From Rickettsia typhi (GTDB lineage Bacteria; Pseudomonadota; Alphaproteobacteria; Rickettsiales; UBA1997), in assembly GCA_945862455.1 (NCBI GenBank), contig CAMAXU010000014.1, forward strand, positions 1-45,030: a stretch of DNA of 45,030 nt, in the 5' to 3' direction. Below the pieces are notes generated by a model. The model ran no database searches, had not been told where the DNA came from, and was given only the letters and a program-made list of their open reading frames with translations. The position numbers and the translations under genes are program-made. Shown here piece after piece: positions 16,457-25,179 of this stretch (positions are counted from its first letter, which is position 1; every line of letters begins with the position of its first letter).

Positions 16457-17359
16457 TTAAACAATTGGCGCTTCTTTTGATTTAAAAAAATTCTTCCGCG
16501 ATAAGTTCAGAATGAATTTCATACTAATCAGAATTGTCAGGCAGCCGATGACTTTGTTAATTGTTAAAAGCTCTCCCAAAAATATCGTACCAAAAATTGT
16601 CCCAAAAACTGGAATTAATAAAACCACACTAACCGCTGCTCTGGCGCCTTCTTCTGCCAATAATTTAAAATAAAAAATATAAGCAATTCCGGTGCAAAGC
16701 GCGCCAAGACCAAGTAGAGATAAAGCGACTTTTGGAGTAATTACACTAAAATCAGTGAAAAATAATGAAGGCCATAAAAGCAAAGTTGCGCATAAAACGC
16801 TGCCCGTAGCAATTAATATTGGCTCGATATCTTTGCATTTTCTATTAGCATAAAGTGAGGCAGCGGCATATGAAGCTGTAGCGCCAAGTATGGCAATTAC
16901 TGAGAGAATTTCTTTCATTCCCATTGCCGCATTTACAACACTTCCCCAAGATGTAATTACAATTCCAACTAATCCGAAAATCACGCCCAAAACTGCGTTT
17001 TTATCAACTAAGCGACCTAAAATAAAAATTGAAATCAGCACTTCAAACATTGGAACCGTTCCGTCAAGAATTGAGGCAACGCCGCTATCTAAAAATCGTG
17101 CCGCAATGGCGAATAATGTGAAAGGAAGAGCGGAGTTAAAAAGTCCCACGATCATGTAATTCTTGAAATTTTGTGCCATTAGAATTTTTTTACGCCGAAA
17201 CAAACAAACAGCCCAGAGCATAATGCCGCCAATTGCCAATCGCGCGAAGGAAACAAAAGCTGGAAATAAATTTTCGGAAGAAATTTTGGTAAAAATTGCG
17301 AATGTCGACCAAATGAGTCCGAGGATGATTAGGAGAATTAGATTGCTGTTTTTTTTCAT
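16457..17359 (-). CDS. EamA/DMT-family transporter
   Basis: 300 residues, about ten membrane helices in two EamA repeats (first around LGLIWSTFAIFTKISSENL, second after about residue 150). Drug/metabolite transporter superfamily in the inner membrane. The substrate cannot be predicted; relatives export amino acids or metabolites, and Rickettsiales use such proteins for S-adenosylmethionine uptake. It stands alone downstream of the groEL terminator. Confidence 0.9.
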   Translation of the reverse strand: MKKNSNLILLIILGLIWSTFAIFTKISSENLFPAFVSFARLAIGGIMLWAVCLFRRKKILMAQNFKNYMIVGLFNSALPFTLFAIAARFLDSGVASILDGTVPMFEVLISIFILGRLVDKNAVLGVIFGLVGIVITSWGSVVNAAMGMKEILSVIAILGATASYAAASLYANRKCKDIEPILIATGSVLCATLLLWPSLFFTDFSVITPKVALSLLGLGALCTGIAYIFYFKLLAEEGARAAVSVVLLIPVFGTIFGTIFLGELLTINKVIGCLTILISMKFILNLSRKNFFKSKEAPIV

Positions 17360-17407
17360 AAAATTATTGGCTCGACCTCTTTTTATTAAACTGTGTCAAA
17401 ACATAAA

Positions 17408-17441
17408 AAAACCTCGTCCACATTTTTGTGAACGAGGTTTT
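17408..17441 (-). terminator. Rho-independent terminator of groESL
   Basis: A 10-bp stem AAAACCTCGT/ACGAGGTTTT (17408-17417 with 17432-17441) with a partly paired loop; on the minus strand it is followed by a T run. It lies 25 bases past the groEL stop codon. Being nearly symmetric it could also act in the other direction. Confidence 0.8.
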
Positions 17442-17466
17442 TAAAATTAAAACAAGAAGGTTTGTT

Positions 17467-19122
<1,656 letters not shown>

Positions 19123-19204
19123 TTACTCCGTTTGTTTGGTTTAAGAATTTAATTTTTTGCTTATTTTGTGCTTCATTCGACGAGATTTTTCGTAAGTTAT
19201 TATC

Positions 19205-19492
19205 TTACTCAATTATCGCCAAAATGTCTGATTCTTTCATGATGATAAGCTCTTTGCCATCAACTTTAACTTCGGTTCCACCCCATTTTGCGAACAAAAC
19301 GCGGTCGCCTTTTTTAACGTCCAAAGCAATTCTTTTGCCGTGATCGTCACGAAGTCCTTCGCCAACAGAAACAACTTTTCCTTCGGCTGGTTTTTCTTTT
19401 GCAGTGTCTGGAATAATAATACCGCCAGCAGTTTTGCTTTCGGCTTCAATGCGCTCAACTAGAACGCGGTCGTGTAAAGGTCTGACTTTCAT
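19205..19492 (-). CDS. groES: Co-chaperonin GroES
   Basis: 95 residues, the heptameric lid of GroEL. It starts [15 protein letters not shown], contains the mobile loop ([17 protein letters not shown]) and ends with [17 protein letters not shown]. First gene of the groESL operon; promoter and palindrome lie at 19522-19555. Confidence 0.99.
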   Translation of the reverse strand: MKVRPLHDRVLVERIEAESKTAGGIIIPDTAKEKPAEGKVVSVGEGLRDDHGKRIALDVKKGDRVLFAKWGGTEVKVDGKELIIMKESDILAIIE

Positions 19493-19521
19493 TTTTTGAA
19501 ATTTTTTAAGATTTAAAAGAA

Positions 19522-19551
19522 ATTATATTATGCAACTGAAGACGTCTTCAA
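19522..19551 (-). promoter_or_regulatory. groESL promoter
   Basis: On the minus strand TTGAAG (19551-19546), an 18-base spacer and a perfect TATAAT (19527-19522). The predicted start is near 19515, 23 bases before the groES ATG. A sigma-32-like reading (TTGAAG plus CATAATATA) is also possible; the two cannot be separated by eye. Confidence 0.55.
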
Positions 19552-19555
19552 CTGC
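19532..19555. promoter_or_regulatory. Palindromic operator candidate in the groESL promoter
   Basis: A perfect 14-bp palindrome TGAAGACGTCTTCA (19537-19550) with three further symmetric bases at the outer edges (GCA...TGC). It overlaps the -35 hexamer and fills the spacer. It is not the CIRCE element (TTAGCACTC-N9-GAGTGCTAA), so regulation by HrcA is not indicated. Confidence 0.5.
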
Positions 19556-19611
19556 AAATTAATTTAGTGAGCTTCGATTCTTTAACAAGGGGGTTAAAAA
19601 ATATTTTTTTG

Positions 19612-19863
19612 TTATTTCAATAATTCGTCAAGCTTACCTGCCGCATCCAAGGCATGTAAGTCATCACAGCCTCCGATATGTTTTTCATTGATGAAAATTT
19701 GCGGAACCGTCATGCGTCCACCCGATTTATTAATCATCTCTGATTTAATTTCATCACTAGTGATTTTAATTTCGGTGAATTCAACACCCTTTCTTCGCAA
19801 AAGATTTTTTGCACGCACACAGTATGGACAAGGATCTTTGCTATAGATAATAATTTTTGGCAT
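19612..19863 (-). CDS. grxC: Glutaredoxin 3
   Basis: 83 residues, thioredoxin-fold glutathione-dependent oxidoreductase of the cytoplasm. Active site CPYC at residues 12-15, cis-Pro block TVPQIFINEKHIGGCDDLHAL. A dithiol class I glutaredoxin of typical length. It begins 12 bases after the stop of the Tyr/Pro/Gln lipoprotein gene upstream and is probably read with it. Confidence 0.95.
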   Translation of the reverse strand: MPKIIIYSKDPCPYCVRAKNLLRRKGVEFTEIKITSDEIKSEMINKSGGRMTVPQIFINEKHIGGCDDLHALDAAGKLDELLK

Positions 19864-19875
19864 AATGATAAAAAT

Positions 19876-20283
19876 TTAAAATGCACCGTTACTGTTAGTT
19901 CCCAAAACCGTCTGATCATTTACAGACTTATTTGAATAAGTTGGCGGAACATAATATTGATCAGAATCATAATATTGATTCTGGGTTGAAGGTGGAATTG
20001 CGTAAGGATTGGAATAAAAGCGCGATTGTGGCGCAATTTGTTGATAAGGCTGGTAGTAAGTTGGTTGTTGATAATAATAAGATGTCGGCTGCTGATATTG
20101 CGGTGGCGCATATTGCGGTGGCTGATATTGTTGCTGTGGGCGATAATATTGCTGCTGATTTTGTATTGGATTAATTGGACTAATTGGACTCACCTCAACA
20201 TTACGACTACAAGCCGAAGCTAATAGCAAAAAGCAAATCGCATAAAAGGCAGATAATATTTTGCGACAAATTCTTGTGTACAT
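19876..20283 (-). CDS. Tyr/Pro/Gln-rich lipoprotein (paralogue 1)
   Basis: 135 residues: signal peptide with lipobox LASAC, then a long Gln/Pro/Tyr low-complexity region (QYQPPQYAPPQYQQP-like units), then a conserved C-terminal block RFYSNPYAIPPS...YYDSDQYYVPPTY shared with the next two genes, then a short unique tail. Probably an outer-membrane-anchored surface lipoprotein of unknown function. The low-complexity part is repetitive in DNA too and open in another frame on the opposite strand, but the signal peptide and lipobox show which strand is real. Confidence 0.72.
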   Translation of the reverse strand: MYTRICRKILSAFYAICFLLLASACSRNVEVSPISPINPIQNQQQYYRPQQQYQPPQYAPPQYQQPTSYYYQQPTYYQPYQQIAPQSRFYSNPYAIPPSTQNQYYDSDQYYVPPTYSNKSVNDQTVLGTNSNGAF

Positions 20284-20371
20284 TTTTAGATTTTTCTTGG
20301 AAATTTTTGATTAAGAAAATTAATATTATTTCAATCTATGATCTATTCTTATTCGAATCAAGTCAGTGCAA

Positions 20372-20884
20372 TTAATATTTTGGTCGATCTGGAGATTGTT
20401 GTATTGGTTCATTATTTTGGATGTAAGCCGGCGGAACGTAATATTGATCAGCATCATAATTAGGATAATAATTTGATGGCGGAATAGCATAAGGATTTGA
20501 GTAAGAGCGCGATCTAGCTTGCGGTCCATAATTAGGTTGCTGCTGATATTGTTGTGGCGGCTGATAATAAGGCGCCGGAGCTTGATATTGCTGCTGCTGT
20601 GGATAATAAGAAGCTGGCTGTTTTTGATAAGAAGCTTGAGGTGCATAAATTTGTGGTGGAGAATATGCCTGCGGTTGGCGATAATAATCCGGTGCAATAT
20701 AGCTCGGAGCGCTAGGATTTGGCTTTTCTACTACCGGTCTGGTTCCCGAATCGAATCCAGCTTTGTCGTAGAGATAAGGATCACTTTCACAATTAAATAG
20801 CAGGCATAAAAAAGCCAAAGCAACAAAGCGCTGAAAATTTACATTAATTAAAATCGCATTTTTTTGTTGCACTTGATTTGCCAT
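20372..20884 (-). CDS. Tyr/Pro/Gln-rich lipoprotein (paralogue 2)
   Basis: 170 residues, the longest of the three. Hydrophobic N-terminus ending LLFNC as a likely lipobox; the true start may be further in than the first Met, since the signal is preceded by about 18 polar residues. A short region DPYLYDKAGFDSG resembles NLYERVGLKSS of paralogue 3. Then a Gln/Tyr/Pro-rich stretch of about 80 residues and the shared end SRSYSNPYAIPPSN...DADQYYVPPAY. Function unknown. Confidence 0.72.
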   Translation of the reverse strand: MANQVQQKNAILINVNFQRFVALAFLCLLFNCESDPYLYDKAGFDSGTRPVVEKPNPSAPSYIAPDYYRQPQAYSPPQIYAPQASYQKQPASYYPQQQQYQAPAPYYQPPQQYQQQPNYGPQARSRSYSNPYAIPPSNYYPNYDADQYYVPPAYIQNNEPIQQSPDRPKY

Positions 20885-20895
20885 CTATAGTTTAA

Positions 20896-21222
20896 CTAAT
20901 ATTTGCTATCCGCTCCCGATCCATAGTTAGCCTCAACATTTCGATAATTTGTTGGTGCAACATAATATTGATCGTAGTCGTAATAAGGAGAGTAATTATA
21001 TGGCGCTGGTTGGTATGGATTACTATAAGCTCTTGAATATGGTTTTGAATACGGACTATAACTTGCAGGATAATTATAACTTCCGGGCTCCGGAATTGAA
21101 GATTTTAATCCCACTCTTTCATAAAGATTTGCATCATTATCTTTTGAACAAGAAAAAATCAGCACTACAAAAACAAACAAAATAAAAACACGATTTATGG
21201 GTCGCAAATTTTCTGACTTCAT
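20896..21222 (-). CDS. Tyr/Pro/Ser-rich lipoprotein (paralogue 3)
   Basis: 108 residues; first in transcription order. Lipobox LIFSC, then NLYERVGLKSS, a short Tyr/Ser/Pro-rich stretch (ASYSPYSKPYSRAYSNPY) and the shared end YYDYDQYYVAPTNY. It has fewer glutamines than its neighbours. The gap to paralogue 2 is only 11 bases, so the three genes plus grxC look like one transcript. Function unknown. Confidence 0.72.
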   Translation of the reverse strand: MKSENLRPINRVFILFVFVVLIFSCSKDNDANLYERVGLKSSIPEPGSYNYPASYSPYSKPYSRAYSNPYQPAPYNYSPYYDYDQYYVAPTNYRNVEANYGSGADSKY

Positions 21223-21343
21223 ACCTTGGAAATATAAAACTTATGCGAGGTAACTTGAGTGGGGCGAACAAACTAGGTAGCATAAAACAACAATCAATAT
21301 AAAATCTGCGCATCGAGACTTTCTGCTCTAAAACAAAAAAATC

Positions 21344-22450
21344 ATGATTACTAACTCTAACGAAAAATTCATCTCTTACGCACTAAATCTGGCAAAAAAA
21401 AATCTTGGACAAACCGCGCCAAATCCAGTTGTAGCCTGCGTTATTATTAAGGATAATATTATAATTTCAACTGGCGTTACAGCAAAAAATGGTCGTCCGC
21501 ATGCCGAAAAAATTGCCATTGATAAAGTTACTGACAAAAAAAAATTAGAAGGAGCTGAAATTTATGTAACGCTAGAACCTTGTTGTCACTTTGGTCAAAC
21601 CAGCCCATGTGTTGATGAAATTATAAAATATAAATTCAAAAAAGTAGTAATTGCGATTTCCGATATTGATCCAAGAGTTAATGGCGAAGGAATAAAAAAA
21701 CTGCGCCAAGCCGGAATTGATGTGGTTTGCGATGTTTTAAAAAAAGAAGCTAAAGAAATTAATCGCGGTTTTTTCAAAGCCAAAACTAGCAAAATACCAT
21801 TCGTAACATTGAAATTGGCGACCAGTCTAGATGGAAAAATTGCCACTAAAAATTTTGACAGCAAATGGATTACCAATGAAAAATCACGATTTTTTGCCCA
21901 TAATTTACGCGCCAAAAATGATGCGATTTTAGTTGGCGCCAATACAGTAAAACAAGATGATCCCAGCCTTGATTGCCGGATCTTGGGATTAGAAAATTTT
22001 TCACCAAAAAGAGTGATTATTACAAGTGATCTTAATTTTGATTGGGATTTAAAAATTTTTAAAACTGCCAAAGAAAATCCGACAATTATTTTGACCAATA
22101 GTTCTAAAAAAATTCAAATTCCTTATGTTGAAATAATTTTATGCGCTGAAAAAAATGGCAAAGTTGATTTAGAAGATGCGCTAAAAAAACTGTGCGAGAA
22201 AGGAATAAATTCTATTTTAGTTGAAGGCGGCAAACAATTGGCAACGCAGCTTTTGCGAGAAAATCTGGTTGATGAATTAGTTTGGATTAGAAGTAAAAAA
22301 ATAATTGGAAATGATGGATTACCCGCAATTGGCGATTTGGGATTTTCTGCACTTTCAGAAGTTTTAAATAATTTTGAAAGAATTGAAAATAAAGAGATGG
22401 GCGATGATTCAATTGAGATATTTCGATTTATACTTGGTTATTTTCCCTGA
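21344..22450 (+). CDS. ribD: Riboflavin biosynthesis protein RibD (deaminase/reductase)
   Basis: 368 residues, two-domain enzyme of riboflavin synthesis. The N-terminal zinc deaminase has HAE (His53, Glu55) and EPCCHFGQTSPC (Cys80, Cys89); the C-terminal NADPH reductase starts at about 150 with VTLKLATSLDGKIAT and contains SILVEGGKQLATQLL. It catalyses two successive steps from the GTP cyclohydrolase II product. It stands alone with no other rib gene beside it, and I see no FMN riboswitch in the 120 bases upstream. Confidence 0.96.
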   Translation: MITNSNEKFISYALNLAKKNLGQTAPNPVVACVIIKDNIIISTGVTAKNGRPHAEKIAIDKVTDKKKLEGAEIYVTLEPCCHFGQTSPCVDEIIKYKFKKVVIAISDIDPRVNGEGIKKLRQAGIDVVCDVLKKEAKEINRGFFKAKTSKIPFVTLKLATSLDGKIATKNFDSKWITNEKSRFFAHNLRAKNDAILVGANTVKQDDPSLDCRILGLENFSPKRVIITSDLNFDWDLKIFKTAKENPTIILTNSSKKIQIPYVEIILCAEKNGKVDLEDALKKLCEKGINSILVEGGKQLATQLLRENLVDELVWIRSKKIIGNDGLPAIGDLGFSALSEVLNNFERIENKEMGDDSIEIFRFILGYFP

Positions 22451-22520
22451 ATTGCTCCTATACCAAATAGTTAATTTGATTAGAATTTAAAACTAAAACA
22501 ATTCTATTGCCCTCAAGCGT

Positions 22521-22552
22521 GGCATAATTAAAAAAGCGCTACTCTAAAAACC
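22521..22552 (+). repeat. Left terminal inverted repeat of the EEP-macro element
   Basis: GGCATAATTAAAAAA (22521-22535) and CTAAAAACC (22544-22552). Both blocks match the reverse complement of the IS right end at 118-149 at the same offsets with no gap; the eight bases between differ. It is inverted relative to 25098-25123. Confidence 0.55.
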
Positions 22553-22594
22553 TCATTTGATATTACTTAATTGATTACTGAAATTTTAGAAAAT

Positions 22595-25000
22595 ATGTCG
22601 CAAAAAACACAAGAAGAGATTTTAAGAGAAGTGACATCCGACCACTTGCCGCAAATGTTTGAGATTGAGCTGCAGAATGATACAAAATCGACCCAAGTTA
22701 AAGTTGTCACTTGGAATATTCTTGCCCGTTGCAAGCCGCCAATAAAAAATAATAAATTCGAAACTCATAGTAACAACCCGTGGAATCACGAGGAATCTGA
22801 ACAAGATTTTAATAAAAGATTGGGTGTGCAAGCAAAAAAATTACAAGAATATATAAAAGAAGGAGTTGACATTTTCTGTTTGCAGGAATGTTTAGGAGAA
22901 GATGCAGCAAAAATAAAAGAAAAGTTGGGTAGTGATTTTGATTGCAAAACTTTTGAGAATTTAACACCCGACCAAAAGGGGAAAGAATCTTACACTTTTT
23001 ACAACAAAAGAAAGTTTGAATTTATAAAAAGTAATAATACTTTTTTTAGCGAAAATAAAAAAAACCCAACTAAAGGATTATTTTTAGGTCTAGCAATTAC
23101 CTTTAAAGACATCACTTCCAACCAAAATTTTGTTGTCGAAAATGTCCATGGTCCTTTTGGCAGAGCTGATCTCGCTAAAAAAAACTCAGAAGAACTAAAA
23201 AGTCTTTATCCAGACATCCCGGTAATCTCAGTTGGTGATTATAACATTGATTCCTCTGAACTAAATGAACAAGAAGGAGTGCAAACTTTCGCCTGTAACT
23301 TAGCAACCAACTTTGATGCAGAAGATCCTAACGATCGAGGCAAAGAAGATGTTATAATGAAAACCCAAAATAAGTGCTACGACATGGCTCACGTCATTCT
23401 TCCAAAAACATTTAGCGCTGTTGTGAAAGCTACTTACCAAAATTTTACAGAAGATCTTACCATAGATAGTGAATCTAAAATCGAAGTAATTACATCTCAA
23501 TATATTCCTCAAGAAGCATCGAAAACTTTCGAAGAATCAATTTTTAATGGATTTTCTAATACTTTTTCTGGGAATAGTTCTGAAACGAATTTTAAGAAAT
23601 TAAAAAATTCAACAAAATCGAATTTTTTCGAGGCAGGTGAATTCTACGAACAAGAAGGACACTACAATTTCTTTGAAAAAGAAAATGCTATTCTAAAAAA
23701 AGTGCCGTTAGCAATACCTGGATCAACCGATCGTGGTATATTTTGGCAGATTGGTGGTGGTGGCATGAATAGAGTTTTGGAAAGATATTTGCAAAGTAAG
23801 GAAGGTAATGCTTTGGAAAATGCCAATGAAAAATTGCTGCATCAAATGCCAGAAAATGAAGAAGATGCAATCGGCAAAATCACACTGGTTGATCTTAAGT
23901 TAGTAGAAAAAGATGCGCAAATTCAAACAATTCTCTATTCGGCATCGCCAAATCTTTCTCGTTTAGATAAAAATAAAGCAAAAAAGGCAATGGTGGATTT
24001 TGGAAAAAAGTTTAGAAATCAGCTTAATGAACAAGGCATTGAAGAGTTATGCCTACCATTATATTCTGGCGCAATCTACAAAGGCAAAAATGAGCCGGAA
24101 GAAGTTGCTGAATGGTTGATGGAAGGCTGGTTTCTTGCCGAAACAAAAAATTCAGATATGAAAGATGTTAAGGTTTATCTGGGTCATAAGTGTTTGGTTA
24201 ATGCTGTAGAAAAAAAGATTTCAAAACCTTTATCTATTTCAACTAAGTCTGAGGAAAAAGAGAAATCCAAAGAAAAATCTATAGTGCCGAAAAAAGGAAA
24301 AAAAGTAGTAACTTTCGCGGATAAAAATAGTGAGTATTGTAGTTTACAAAAAACTGAGACTTCATTAATTGAAACACAAATCAAAGAAAAAATTTTCACT
24401 AGTTCAAACAATAGTGGTGAAAATTTATCAGCAGAAGATGTGGCGATAAGAAAAGTTGCGGGGAGTGACAAACAAAGTGCAAAGAAAGTGAAGGCTATTT
24501 GGTCAAAAAAAGAATCAGGAAAAGAATCGGTTCTAGAATACGCAGCAAAAGGTGTTTTGAAAAAAGCCGAAGAAGCCGCCGCCAAATTGAATAATGATCC
24601 CAGAGAAGTTGTTAAAGAAAAGAAAAAATCTAAAGAAGCTTGGTATAAAAGATTTACTAGAACTGATTTTGAACAAGTTGATCTTAGCGAAACTTTCCGC
24701 ACAGTATTTGTACATTGTACTTTTGATAAAGACTGCGTCCTTCCAAAGGATCCAAGTAGTATTGATCCCAAATATTTTTCGAATTGTAAATTCAGTAAAG
24801 CTTTAATGGACAAGCCAGAGAATGAAGCTCTAAAAAAGGCGCTTGAGTATGCTGGAATGCAACCTGATGGAGATACTTTTTATAAAATAGGTAGATACGC
24901 TGGGATAAATAAAGAAGGAGAACCAAATCCAAACTTTAAAGCAATTGAATCATTTAAACTTACTTCAAATTATATAAATAAATTAAACAAAACGAAATAG
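22595..25000 (+). CDS. EEP-domain nuclease/phosphatase fused to a macro-like domain; effector-like
   Basis: About 800 residues; residue numbers below count from an in-frame TTG eight codons upstream (22571), the ATG at 22595 being more likely. Residues 43-275 look like an endonuclease/exonuclease/phosphatase fold: VVTWNILA (45-52), DIFCLQE (catalytic-type Glu106), NVHGPFGR (His193), GDYN (222-225) and YDMAH (270-274). The opening resembles CCR4/nocturnin-like members. Residues about 385-545 look macro-like: QIGGGGMNRVL (394-403) and LPLYSGAIYKG (495-505) match the ADP-ribose-binding loops. A Lys/Glu-rich linker and an unassigned C-terminal region follow. No signal peptide or membrane helix. 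Plausibly an effector or toxin acting on RNA, nucleotides or ADP-ribose; this is inference. Confidence 0.7.
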   Translation: MSQKTQEEILREVTSDHLPQMFEIELQNDTKSTQVKVVTWNILARCKPPIKNNKFETHSNNPWNHEESEQDFNKRLGVQAKKLQEYIKEGVDIFCLQECLGEDAAKIKEKLGSDFDCKTFENLTPDQKGKESYTFYNKRKFEFIKSNNTFFSENKKNPTKGLFLGLAITFKDITSNQNFVVENVHGPFGRADLAKKNSEELKSLYPDIPVISVGDYNIDSSELNEQEGVQTFACNLATNFDAEDPNDRGKEDVIMKTQNKCYDMAHVILPKTFSAVVKATYQNFTEDLTIDSESKIEVITSQYIPQEASKTFEESIFNGFSNTFSGNSSETNFKKLKNSTKSNFFEAGEFYEQEGHYNFFEKENAILKKVPLAIPGSTDRGIFWQIGGGGMNRVLERYLQSKEGNALENANEKLLHQMPENEEDAIGKITLVDLKLVEKDAQIQTILYSASPNLSRLDKNKAKKAMVDFGKKFRNQLNEQGIEELCLPLYSGAIYKGKNEPEEVAEWLMEGWFLAETKNSDMKDVKVYLGHKCLVNAVEKKISKPLSISTKSEEKEKSKEKSIVPKKGKKVVTFADKNSEYCSLQKTETSLIETQIKEKIFTSSNNSGENLSAEDVAIRKVAGSDKQSAKKVKAIWSKKESGKESVLEYAAKGVLKKAEEAAAKLNNDPREVVKEKKKSKEAWYKRFTRTDFEQVDLSETFRTVFVHCTFDKDCVLPKDPSSIDPKYFSNCKFSKALMDKPENEALKKALEYAGMQPDGDTFYKIGRYAGINKEGEPNPNFKAIESFKLTSNYINKLNKTK

Positions 25001-25002
25001 TC

Positions 25003-25070
25003 ATGCTGAGCTTGTCGAAGCATGATTCTAAGCTTGGAGCCCTAAAATCATGCTTCGACAAGCTCAGCAT
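25003..25070. repeat. Palindromic repeat after the EEP-macro gene
   Basis: Perfect 25-bp arms 25003-25027 and 25046-25070, 18-base loop, starting two bases after the stop codon. Same family as the in-frame element at 12611-12675 (core CTGAGCTTGTCGAAG). It may serve as a transcript end. Confidence 0.8.
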
Positions 25071-25097
25071 TGAATTAGTTTGAAAATTTTTGAGAAA

Positions 25098-25123
25098 TAG
25101 CTCCCCATTTTTTTAATTATGCC
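25098..25123. repeat. Right terminal repeat, copy of the IS end at 124-149
   Basis: 25 of 26 bases are identical to 124-149, in the same orientation, ending in TTTTTTTAATTATGCC. Inward of this block the similarity to the IS fades. Confidence 0.65.
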
Positions 25124-25128
25124 CAGAC

Positions 25129-25154
25129 AGATTCTGAACTTGTTTTTAGAATCT
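25129..25154. repeat. Degenerate palindromic repeat
   Basis: AGATTCT...AGAATCT (7-bp arms) around GAACTTGTTTTT, a decayed single-arm relative of the repeat at 10725-10806. It sits downstream of the minus-strand GT4 gene. Confidence 0.4.
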
Positions 25155-25179
25155 ATCGTTAACTTTTGATGAAACCAAT

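Larger units (their letters stand above)
22521..25123 (+). mobile_element. IS-end-bounded unit carrying the EEP-macro gene (putative)
   Basis: A 2.6-kb stretch bounded by inverted repeats related to the IS end at the window start. It holds one large gene and a palindromic repeat, and no transposase. This resembles a non-autonomous transposon or an IS whose transposase was replaced by cargo. No target-site duplication is visible (flanks GCGT and CAGA), so the unit may be old or the ends may be decayed copies. Confidence 0.5.

Noticed and set aside
19493-19610. CIRCE operator (HrcA site) before groES
   Set aside because: The only strong palindrome is TGAAGACGTCTTCA without the TTAGCACTC/GAGTGCTAA halves or the 9-base spacer.
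19932-20174. Plus-strand open frame opposite a lipoprotein
   Set aside because: Arises from low-complexity repeat DNA; the minus frame has the signal peptide and lipobox shared with two paralogues.
21223-21343. FMN riboswitch upstream of ribD
   Set aside because: No conserved RFN core is visible and the stretch is AT-rich without the expected helices.
24184-24813. 209-residue minus-strand open frame
   Set aside because: Lies opposite the EEP-macro gene, has no family features and a Phe/Ser-rich composition typical of antisense frames over Lys/Glu-rich coding DNA.
22511-25133. Target-site duplication around the EEP-macro unit
   Set aside because: Bases outside the inverted repeats (left GCGT, right CAGA) do not match, so insertion by transposition is not proven.
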